Origin: Thermoleophilia bacterium
GTDB taxonomy: Bacteria > Actinomycetota > Thermoleophilia > Gaiellales > SKUG01
Length of the DNA: 6,301 nt
Reading direction: 5' to 3'
NCBI GenBank assembly: GCA_025964405.1
Contig: JAOPYW010000203.1
Location: forward strand, 1-6,301
The position numbers were made by a program, and so were the translations under genes. Below the pieces are notes generated by a model. The model was given only the letters and a program-made list of their open reading frames with translations. It did no database searches and was not told the DNA's origin. Every line of letters starts with the position of its first letter. Positions within the stretch are counted from its first letter, which is position 1. Of this stretch, positions 1 through 5,788 are shown piece by piece.

Positions 1-1
1 T

Positions 2-829
2 GCAGCGGTCTGGAGCAAGCTCGCGACCGCCGCCGAGACGACGTTTCCGCGCGAGGCGCGATCAGCCGGTTGGGCCGAGCGTCGCCTCGACCTGGCCGAA
101 TACACGCAGGGATTCACGAGCCTCCCCAGCACACCACTGCTGCGGGTGCCCGGGCTGGAGTCGAGCCTCGAGGCCGCCGAGGCCGCTGCGCGCCGCACCG
201 CGACGGAGCTGCCGAGCGCGAGCACGCAGGCCGAGTTCGATCGCAACGTGATCGGCCACCTGAGCGGCCCGCCGAGCGCGGCTGGGGAACGCGACGAGAT
301 CACCATGATGCTCGGCCTGCAGGAAGCGCGCACCTCGCTCGACGAACGCATCGCCGGGTATTTCGCGAACGGACCGGCGCTCGACTGGTTCGACGCGCAG
401 GCTGCGCGCATCACGAAGGGCATGTCGGTCGCAGACGCCGCGAGCGCACAGAAGCTCCTCGACGACGTCTTCGACTCCGGGCACTCCGCCGTGCACGGCG
501 CGAAGCAGATCTGGGAGCGCCCGCGCCCCTTCCAGGCCTCGACCGAGATCCACACGTCGACCTACAAGAAGGCCGACAGCGGCTCCTACGTCTCCGGGCA
601 CACCTCCAACGCCGTCGGCATGGGGCACGTGCTCGCCGCGCTCGACCCGACCCACGCCAAGGACTACCTCCGGGTCGCCCATGACATGGCCCACGCACGC
701 GTGGTCGCAGGCGCACACTTCCCGAGCGACACGGCGGCCGGAGCCTTCATCGGCACCCGCGCCGCCATCCGCACGATCGAGCAGAACGCCGACGTCGTCG
801 CCAAGATCCGCGCTCACACGACGCCTTGA
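2..829 (+). CDS. PAP2-superfamily / class A acid phosphatase-like protein, 5'-partial
   Basis: The reading frame is open from the window edge to TGA at 827-829 (275 visible residues), so the true start is probably outside. A GTG at 146 is possible, but the codons before it are G/C-ending and read as normal protein. The three-part phosphatase signature of the PAP2 / non-specific acid phosphatase family is present in order: K168-x6-R175-P176 (KQIWERPRP), then S198-G199-H200 in GSYVSGHTS, then R233-x5-H239-x3-D243 (RVVAGAHFPSD). In this family the conserved histidines act as nucleophile and acid/base in phosphate monoester or lipid-phosphate hydrolysis. The GSY-SGHT context resembles soluble class A acid phosphatases, and I see no membrane helices in the visible part, so a secreted enzyme is more likely than a membrane lipid phosphatase. 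This cannot be settled because the N-terminus is missing. Two usual motif residues differ: Pro of PSGH is Val197, and Ser before the Arg is Ala232. The substrate is unknown. Confidence 0.85.
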   Translation, partial: AAVWSKLATAAETTFPREARSAGWAERRLDLAEYTQGFTSLPSTPLLRVPGLESSLEAAEAAARRTATELPSASTQAEFDRNVIGHLSGPPSAAGERDEITMMLGLQEARTSLDERIAGYFANGPALDWFDAQAARITKGMSVADAASAQKLLDDVFDSGHSAVHGAKQIWERPRPFQASTEIHTSTYKKADSGSYVSGHTSNAVGMGHVLAALDPTHAKDYLRVAHDMAHARVVAGAHFPSDTAAGAFIGTRAAIRTIEQNADVVAKIRAHTTP

Positions 830-876
830 TCCGGCCCTGGGCCACGACGGCGCCGGGCATGCAGCGAGCCGATTAG

Positions 877-905
877 TTGCACCATGCATGTAACCGCGAT
901 ACGAT
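877..905 (+). promoter_or_regulatory. Predicted promoter of the MarR-MFS operon
   Basis: TTGCAC (877-882, 3 of 6 bases matching the -35 consensus) and TACGAT (900-905, 4 of 6 matching the -10 consensus) are separated by exactly 17 bp. Transcription would start about 6-8 bases after the -10 box, at 911-913, which is the ATG of the MarR gene. No Shine-Dalgarno sequence precedes that ATG, which agrees with a leaderless transcript, a common mRNA type in actinobacteria. The hexamers were found by eye, so this is a prediction. Confidence 0.5.
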
Positions 906-916
906 TACATGCATGG
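882..916. promoter_or_regulatory. Probable MarR operator: perfect 12-bp inverted repeat
   Basis: The arm CCATGCATGTAA (882-893) is the exact reverse complement of TTACATGCATGG (905-916), with an 11-bp spacer. The left arm lies between the predicted -35 and -10 boxes. The right arm overlaps the last base of the -10 box and covers the start codon of the MarR gene. MarR dimers typically bind such repeats close to their own promoter. A protein bound here would block RNA polymerase, so autorepression of the regulator and its exporter is the natural inference. A further CATGTA half-site lies at 919-924. Confidence 0.7.
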
Positions 917-1419
917 AACATGTATTCCCTTCTGCCGCCTCCTGCGCCGACCTCCTCCGCGCCCTCCCGGGCATCACCGCCCTGCGCAAGGGCATGAGCC
1001 GCGTGACCCCGGCCGAATCGCGGGTCTGGCTCCCCGTGCTCTTCGCCGTGACGTCGCATCCCGAGGGCCTGCGCATGGGCGCCCTCGCCGATGAGCTGCG
1101 CGTCGACCAGTCGGTCGCGAGCCGCCAGTTCGCCCGCATCGAGTCAGCCGGTCTCGCCCACCGCGGCACCGACCCCACCGACGGACGCGCCCAGCTCCTG
1201 CGCGCCACCGACGCCGGCATCGCCTGGGTCGACGAAGCGGTCACCGCCTACTCGGTGCCGCTCGCGACGATGCTCCCCGGCTGGAGCGACGGCGACGTCG
1301 CCGAGCTCACGCGCATGCTGCTGCGGCTCGGAACGACCCTCTCGCTCGACCCGACCCACGCGGCCCCGGTCGAACTCGGCTCCCCCATCACCGACGAGGC
1401 CCAGGAGGCTTCCGCATGA
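913..1419 (+). CDS. MarR-family transcriptional regulator
   Basis: A 168-residue protein, the usual size for a MarR repressor. The winged helix-turn-helix occupies roughly residues 33-100: RMGALADEL (54-62) fits the first HTH helix, DQSVASRQFARIESAG (65-80) the recognition helix, and TDPTDGRAQLLRAT (86-99) the beta wing with the family's D-x-R pattern (D90, R92). Flanking helices at residues 8-30 and 105-145 would form the dimer interface. The start is placed at ATG 913. The frame stays open to a TTG at 877, but that codon belongs to the predicted -35 box and the extra residues resemble no family N-terminus. The gene overlaps the exporter gene by ATGA (1416-1419). The role inferred from this context is a ligand-responsive autorepressor of the exporter. 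It contains a single cysteine, C11; the ligand cannot be read from the sequence. Confidence 0.9.
   Translation: MEHVFPSAASCADLLRALPGITALRKGMSRVTPAESRVWLPVLFAVTSHPEGLRMGALADELRVDQSVASRQFARIESAGLAHRGTDPTDGRAQLLRATDAGIAWVDEAVTAYSVPLATMLPGWSDGDVAELTRMLLRLGTTLSLDPTHAAPVELGSPITDEAQEASA
1403..1408 (+). promoter_or_regulatory. Strong ribosome binding site of the MFS exporter
   Basis: AGGAGG lies 7 bases before the ATG at 1416 and inside the last codons of the MarR gene. It fixes the exporter start and suggests independent as well as coupled translation. By contrast, the MarR gene has no visible Shine-Dalgarno sequence. Confidence 0.85.
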
Positions 1420-3017
1420 CCGACCAGCCCCAGCTCACCATCACCTCGCGCCAGCGCACGCTGATCATGGTCGGCACCATCGTCGGCATGCTCGTCGCGG
1501 CGATCAGCCAGACGATCGTCTCAACCGTCGGGCCTTCGATCACCGCCGACCTCGGCAGCTTCGACCTCTACCCCTGGGTGTTCACTGCCACGGCGCTCGC
1601 CACGGTGGTCGCGACCCCGGTCTTCGGCAAGCTGAGCGACCTCCACGGACGACGCTCGCTCTACATCCTCGGCGTCTCGGCGTTCGTGCTCGGCACGCTC
1701 GTGTGCGCGCTCTCGCAGTCGATGGGCCAGCTCATCAGCGGCCGGGCCATCCAGGGCATCGGCATGGGCGCGATCATGCCGCTCGCGATGGCCATCGTCG
1801 CGGACGTCATCCCCGCGACCGAGCGCGGCAAGTGGCAGGGCATCATGGGAGCGGTGTTCGGCGTCGCGACCGTGCTCGGACCACTCGCCGGCGGCGCGAT
1901 CAACGACTCGCTCGGGTGGCGCTGGAGCTTCTGGATCATGGTGCCGCTGGGCCTCGCGGCGCTCGCGCTCATCATCACGCAGCTCCACCTGCCGTTCGTG
2001 GGACGCCGCGCGAAGTTCGACTTCGGGGGAGCCGTGACCTTCGGCGCGGGCCTGGGCGCGCTCACCCTGGGTCTGACCTGGGGCGGCTCGAAGTACGACT
2101 GGAGCTCGGGCGCCATCGTCGGCCTGTTCGTCGCGGCGTTCGTGCTGCTCGCGGCGTTCGTGGTGATCGAGACGAAGGCGTCGGAACCGCTCATCCCGAT
2201 GGGGCTGTTCCGCGATCGCAACGTGTCACTGACATCGATCGCCTCACTCACGATCGGCGCGGCGATGTACGCCGGCATCTTCTACGTGCCGCTCTTCATG
2301 CAGTCGGTCGCGGGCCTCTCCTCCAGCTCGAGCGGCGTCGCCCTCGCGCCGCTCATGCTCGGCCTGATCGTGACGTCGATCATCTCGGGCGTCGTGATCG
2401 GCAAGACACGCTCCTACAAGGCGATCATCGTCGCCGGACCGATCATCGGCGCAGCGGGGCTGTGGCTCCTGTCGCGGCTCGGCGCAGACGCGTCCGTGGC
2501 CGACACCGCGTGGCGCGTGGCGATCCTCGGCGGCGGCATCGGCTTGACGATGCAGAACGTCATGCTGGTGGCGCAGAACACGGTCGACCTGCGCCAGACC
2601 GGGGTCGTCACGTCGCTCCTCACGCTGACGCGCACGCTCGGCGGCACGATCAGCGTGGCCGTGCTCGGTACCGTGTTCACGTCACGGTTCGCGGTTGACA
2701 TGCGCAACGCGTCGGCGGGACTCGACGACGGCGAGCTGGGCGCGCTCCGGGGCGCCGACCGCGCGAAGATCCTCACCGACACCGACAGCTTCCCCGCGGG
2801 CGTGCAGGACGCGATCCATGCGGCAGCCGCGAGCTCGATCACGCACCTCTTCCTGATCGCGCTGCCCTTCCTCGCGATCTGCGTGGTCGCCACGCTCGGC
2901 ATCCGGCGTGACGAACTCTCCGACCGCACGGCGGTGACCGTGGTCGACGATGTCGAGATCGAGCTTGCCGGCCTCGCGCCCGCGACGGAGGCTGCGGAGC
3001 CCGCGCGCCCCCACTGA
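1416..3017 (+). CDS. MFS drug efflux transporter, DHA2 (14-TM, EmrB/QacA-like)
   Basis: A 533-residue membrane protein with about 14 hydrophobic helices, the length and topology of proton-coupled DHA2 multidrug exporters. Motif A is G71-KLSDLHGRR80 between helices 2 and 3. Motif B is R110-AIQGIGMG in helix 4. The antiporter motif C is G145-x3-G149-x5-G155-P156-x2-G159-G160 in helix 5. A late RTLGGTISVAVLG segment matches helix 13 of the group. The N-terminal helix 1 motif, commonly LDxTIV in DHA2 pumps, reads AISQTIVSTVGPSI, with Ser31 where Asp is usual. A soluble tail of about 40 residues ends the protein. The start is fixed by the AGGAGG box and by the ATGA overlap with the MarR gene. Exporter and regulator probably form an operon in which the substrate, or a related compound, releases MarR. 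The substrate cannot be deduced; antibiotics, antiseptics or dyes are typical for the family. Confidence 0.92.
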   Translation: MTDQPQLTITSRQRTLIMVGTIVGMLVAAISQTIVSTVGPSITADLGSFDLYPWVFTATALATVVATPVFGKLSDLHGRRSLYILGVSAFVLGTLVCALSQSMGQLISGRAIQGIGMGAIMPLAMAIVADVIPATERGKWQGIMGAVFGVATVLGPLAGGAINDSLGWRWSFWIMVPLGLAALALIITQLHLPFVGRRAKFDFGGAVTFGAGLGALTLGLTWGGSKYDWSSGAIVGLFVAAFVLLAAFVVIETKASEPLIPMGLFRDRNVSLTSIASLTIGAAMYAGIFYVPLFMQSVAGLSSSSSGVALAPLMLGLIVTSIISGVVIGKTRSYKAIIVAGPIIGAAGLWLLSRLGADASVADTAWRVAILGGGIGLTMQNVMLVAQNTVDLRQTGVVTSLLTLTRTLGGTISVAVLGTVFTSRFAVDMRNASAGLDDGELGALRGADRAKILTDTDSFPAGVQDAIHAAAASSITHLFLIALPFLAICVVATLGIRRDELSDRTAVTVVDDVEIELAGLAPATEAAEPARPH

Positions 3018-3024
3018 GCGGCAG

Positions 3025-4695
3025 CTACTTCGACGGCTGGGCGACCACGCGGAAACGCGCGAGCGAGGGGTCGGTCGTGCCTTCCACGAATCCACCTGCC
3101 GCGATCAGCTGCTGCAGGTACTCCATGATCGGTTCGGTGATGCGCTCGCCCGGCACCAGCACGGGAACCCCCGGCGGGTAGGGCGTCACGAAGTCGGCCG
3201 CGATGGCGCCGATGGCGTCACTCCACGGGACCTGCTCCACCGCACCGAAGAAGGCCTCGCGCGGCAGCATCACCTGCTCCGTGCGCAGCTGGTGGCCGGT
3301 CGGGAAGGTGCCTGGACCGAACGAGTCCGCGCCACGCTCGGCACCGACATCACCCGACGCGCGCCCGCCGGGCGGGTCACCCGGCCCCCGCGGCGGCTCG
3401 CTGCTGGGCGTGCTCGCCTCGGCCTGCTGGGCGTCGACGAGGGCGCGCAGGGCGACCGCCATGCGCTCCGCGTGGTCGTGCGTGTGGGATGCGCTCACAC
3501 AGGCCATGATCCGGCGGTGGTCGACCAGCTCGAAGGTGACCGACGGGTGGTCCTCGAGCCAGTCGCTCGCCTGGTAGCCGGTGAGCCCGACCGGATGCAC
3601 CTCGATGAGGATGTGGGTCGGGTCGGCCTTGTGCACGCCTTCCGCGCGTTCGAGTTCCTCGGTCGGCACGACGCGCAGCTCGGGCACGAGGTCGGCGATG
3701 CGAACACGCGCATGCTCGGCGACGTCGAGCGCATGCTCGATGAGCCGGCCGCCGTCACGCGCGTACTGCGCGCGGGCACCGTCGATGCTCGAGAGCAGGA
3801 GCGCCGAGGCGCTGGTCGACTTCTCGAGCTCGACGCAGAGCGACAACCGATCGGTGTCGATGCGGGGGCCGTGCACGTGGATCACCGACGTCTGGCCGAG
3901 CCCCGTCATCGACTTGTGGATCGAACCGATGACGAGGTCGGCGCCGCACCGGATCGGGCTCTCCGGGAGACGGTCGTGGCTGCCGAACAGGTAGTCGACG
4001 CCCCACGCATCGTCGACGACCAACGGGACGTCGCGGGCATGGCAGAGTTCGGCGATCGCGCGTACGTCAGCAGCTCCCCCGTAGAAGTCGGGCGACACGA
4101 TGAACACGGCCTTCGCCTCCGGATGGGCGTCGAGCTGGCGACGCACCTCGGCGGCGGTCGGCGGGTGCGAGACCTCGAGCTCGTCGTTCCAGTCGGGTTC
4201 GAGCCAGACCGGTTCGATCCCGGCGAGCACCAGGCCCGCGACCGCACTCTTGTGCACGTTGCGGGTGATGAGCAGCTGGTCGCCCGGCCCGGCGACGGTC
4301 ATGATCGCGACGCGGACGCTCATCGAGCTGCCGTTGGTCACGAAGGTGGTCTGGTCGGCGCCGACGGCATCCGCGAACAGCTGCTGCGCGCGTTCGAGCA
4401 CCTGCCACGAGTGATCACGGCGATCGAGGCCGTGGCTGATTGGGAGGTCTGAGCGTGCTGCTGCTTCACCCGCCCAGTGCACGAACTCGGGTGCCACGCC
4501 CTGCCCGCCGATGTGCACGGGAATCGAGAACGGCAGCGTGTCGCGCTCCCAGAAGCGCGCGATCGCATCGGCGAACGGCACGGTGTCCTGCGCTCGCTGG
4601 GCCGGGCTTCGCTCGACTTCGGCGGAGCGCTTGTCGAGCGCGTCCTGCTTGAGCTGCTCGATGTGCTGGCGTGTGGCGGGATCGGTGACCGACAT
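3025..4695 (-). CDS. PLP-dependent Orn/Lys/Arg decarboxylase family protein
   Basis: A 556-residue fold-type I PLP enzyme of the Orn/Lys/Arg decarboxylase group, predicted cytosolic, where members make putrescine, cadaverine or agmatine. Landmarks are TNGSS (120-124) for the cofactor phosphate, RNVHKS (145-150), DDAWG (228-232) with the Asp that pairs with the pyridine nitrogen, and the Schiff-base lysine K261 in GSIHKS. The small C-terminal domain follows with PREAFFGA (478-485) and YPPGVPVLVPGE (506-517). It lacks the N-terminal wing domain of the ~715-residue enterobacterial enzymes and matches the shorter Gram-positive type. Two oddities are PVHIGG (59-64), where PGHKxG is usual, and a Gly/Pro/Ser-rich linker at about 424-462. 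ATG 4695 is supported by AGAGGA 5 bases upstream, and the ku stop codon lies 9 bp upstream, so the two are probably cotranscribed. The amino acid substrate is unresolved, and a related non-decarboxylase PLP activity is possible. Confidence 0.88.
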   Translation of the reverse strand: MSVTDPATRQHIEQLKQDALDKRSAEVERSPAQRAQDTVPFADAIARFWERDTLPFSIPVHIGGQGVAPEFVHWAGEAAARSDLPISHGLDRRDHSWQVLERAQQLFADAVGADQTTFVTNGSSMSVRVAIMTVAGPGDQLLITRNVHKSAVAGLVLAGIEPVWLEPDWNDELEVSHPPTAAEVRRQLDAHPEAKAVFIVSPDFYGGAADVRAIAELCHARDVPLVVDDAWGVDYLFGSHDRLPESPIRCGADLVIGSIHKSMTGLGQTSVIHVHGPRIDTDRLSLCVELEKSTSASALLLSSIDGARAQYARDGGRLIEHALDVAEHARVRIADLVPELRVVPTEELERAEGVHKADPTHILIEVHPVGLTGYQASDWLEDHPSVTFELVDHRRIMACVSASHTHDHAERMAVALRALVDAQQAEASTPSSEPPRGPGDPPGGRASGDVGAERGADSFGPGTFPTGHQLRTEQVMLPREAFFGAVEQVPWSDAIGAIAADFVTPYPPGVPVLVPGERITEPIMEYLQQLIAAGGFVEGTTDPSLARFRVVAQPSK

Positions 4696-4700
4696 GCTCG

Positions 4701-4706
4701 TCCTCT
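4701..4706 (-). promoter_or_regulatory. Ribosome binding site of the decarboxylase, overlapping the ku stop codon
   Basis: On the minus strand AGAGGA (4706 to 4701) stands 5 bases before the ATG at 4695. Its first two bases are the last two of the ku stop codon TAG (4707-4705). Ribosomes ending on ku would therefore be at the start site of the next gene, which favours translational coupling. Confidence 0.75.
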
Positions 4707-5760
4707 ATTTCGCGAGGGCCTCGACGAGGTCTTCCTTCGACATCTTCGAACGTCCGGGAACATCCTCGTCCTGGGCGATTTCCAGGAGTTCGTCCTTGGT
4801 GTGATCGAGGAGCCAGCGCTTGCCGTGGGGACGCTTGGCCGGCTCCTTCGAGCCCGTGGAACCCTTCGAGCCCTTCGAGCCCTTCGAGCCCTTCGAATCC
4901 TTCGAGCCCTTCGAACCGGCCGACGTCGCGTCGCCGTCATCTTCGCGCTTCGCCGCGGCTGCCTTGGTGGGGAGCTGCGGCTTGCGGCCGGCGCGGGCTG
5001 CCTTGAGCGACTGCTCCAGGGCCGCCATGAGGTCGCTGACCGGTTCGCGATCGACGTCGTCCTCCGCCACGGTGATCTCGTGTCCGGCGAGCTTCTCCTT
5101 CGCCGCAGCCTTCACGTGCGCCTCGAACGTGTTGCGGTAGCGCTCGGGCTCGAAGGGACCGGTGAGCTGGTCGACGAGGTCCATCGCCATGTCGACCTCG
5201 CGCTCGCGCACCGGCGGCCGCTTGTCGAGCCCCTCCAGCTCGTCGGGGCTGCGGATCTCGGCGGGCCAGTACATGGTCTCGAGCACGAGCATGTCGCCGC
5301 TGACGCGGAGCGCGGCGAGGTGCTCCTTCTGGCGCATCGCGAACTTGGTGATGCCGACCTTCTCACCCTCACGGAGGGCCTTCACGAGCAGGTGGTAGGC
5401 CTTCTCGCCGCCCTCCTGCGGGGCGATGTAGTAGGTCGCGTCGTAGTAGATCGGGTCGATGTCGCTGATCTCGACGAAGGCGTCGATGTCGATCTCGCGC
5501 ATGCTCTCCACGTCGAGCGCCTCGAGCTCGTCATGGGTGAAGGTGACGTACTGGCCATCCTCCACCTCATAGCCCTTGACGATGTCGTCCCACGCGACCT
5601 CGCGACCCGACTTCTCGTCGACGCGCTTGTTGCGGATGTGGGCGCCGGTCGACTTGTGGAGCATCGAGAATTCGACCCGATGTGAGCTCACCGCGGTGTA
5701 GAGCTTCACGGGTATCGAGATGAGTCCGAAGGTGATGTGGCCGGTCCAGATCGATCGCAT
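4705..5760 (-). CDS. ku: Ku DNA end-binding protein (bacterial NHEJ)
   Basis: A 351-residue bacterial Ku. It begins MRSIWTGHITFGLISIPVKL, the family's typical N-terminus (MRxIWxGxIxFGLVxVPVKxY), and the core runs to about residue 255, with the conserved stretches FTHDELEAL (74-82), IYYDATYYIAP (104-114) and KAYHLLVKAL (120-129). Ku homodimers form a ring on double-strand DNA ends and recruit the ligase/polymerase LigD for non-homologous end joining. The C-terminal extension is basic, with a Gly-Ser-Lys repeat at 282-306, then KDELLEIAQDEDVPGRS and the helix SKEDLVEALAK, which resemble a SAP/HeH/Rho-N DNA-binding fold. The start at ATG 5760 follows the family N-terminus but has no good Shine-Dalgarno sequence. 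An in-frame GTG at 5781 would add seven residues. Longer upstream extensions are in the wrong frame for the preceding gene and are Arg/Ser/Pro-rich shadow. The gene sits between a coiled-coil protein gene and the decarboxylase gene, with no ligD in view. Confidence 0.95.
   Translation of the reverse strand: MRSIWTGHITFGLISIPVKLYTAVSSHRVEFSMLHKSTGAHIRNKRVDEKSGREVAWDDIVKGYEVEDGQYVTFTHDELEALDVESMREIDIDAFVEISDIDPIYYDATYYIAPQEGGEKAYHLLVKALREGEKVGITKFAMRQKEHLAALRVSGDMLVLETMYWPAEIRSPDELEGLDKRPPVREREVDMAMDLVDQLTGPFEPERYRNTFEAHVKAAAKEKLAGHEITVAEDDVDREPVSDLMAALEQSLKAARAGRKPQLPTKAAAAKREDDGDATSAGSKGSKDSKGSKGSKGSKGSTGSKEPAKRPHGKRWLLDHTKDELLEIAQDEDVPGRSKMSKEDLVEALAK
4844..4915 (-). repeat. Eight-unit 9-bp tandem repeat coding Gly-Ser-Lys in ku
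   Basis: Eight consecutive 9-bp units, written on the plus strand as variants of CCCTTCGAG, cover 72 bp. The third, fourth and fifth units from the left are identical. The unit at 4853-4861 (CCCGTGGAA) is the most diverged, and the others differ by one or two bases. Since the unit is a multiple of three, gain or loss of copies would keep the reading frame. In Ku it gives residues 282-306, mainly GSK repeated, with one DSK and one GST variant, a flexible basic linker between core and C-terminal module. Confidence 0.9.
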
Positions 5761-5788
5761 GTCGAGCGAATGCCCGGGCACTCCATCG

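Noticed and set aside
831..858. GC-rich partial inverted repeats after the phosphatase gene as a terminator
   Set aside because: GGCC-CTG-GGCC and the weak GCCC/GGGC pairing give only 4-bp stems or mismatched longer ones, and there is no T-tract. This is not distinguishable from GC-rich background.
877..912. TTG at 877 as the start of the MarR gene
   Set aside because: It coincides with the predicted -35 box and would place the operator within the coding sequence. The ATG at 913 gives a normal-length MarR protein.
1091..2698. Long plus-strand open frame (535 codons) overlapping the exporter gene
   Set aside because: The translation is Arg/His/Ala/Pro-rich with no domain, and the other frame codes an unmistakable MFS protein. 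Long shadow frames are expected at this GC content.
3350..3400. GC-rich inverted repeats (CCCGCCGGGCGGG) inside the decarboxylase linker
   Set aside because: They are explained by Gly/Pro codons in a high-GC gene and show no sign of a regulatory or mobile element.
2950..4452. Plus-strand open frame of 500 codons antisense to the decarboxylase
   Set aside because: It covers the complement of a gene with intact PLP-enzyme motifs. Its product is low-complexity Arg/Asp/Val-rich and matches no family I know.
4477..5685. Plus-strand open frame of 402 codons antisense to ku, containing Leu/Arg repeats
   Set aside because: It is a shadow of ku. The LRALRAL-type stretch is only the 9-bp repeat read in another frame, as is the PFE repeat of the frame at 4820-5140.
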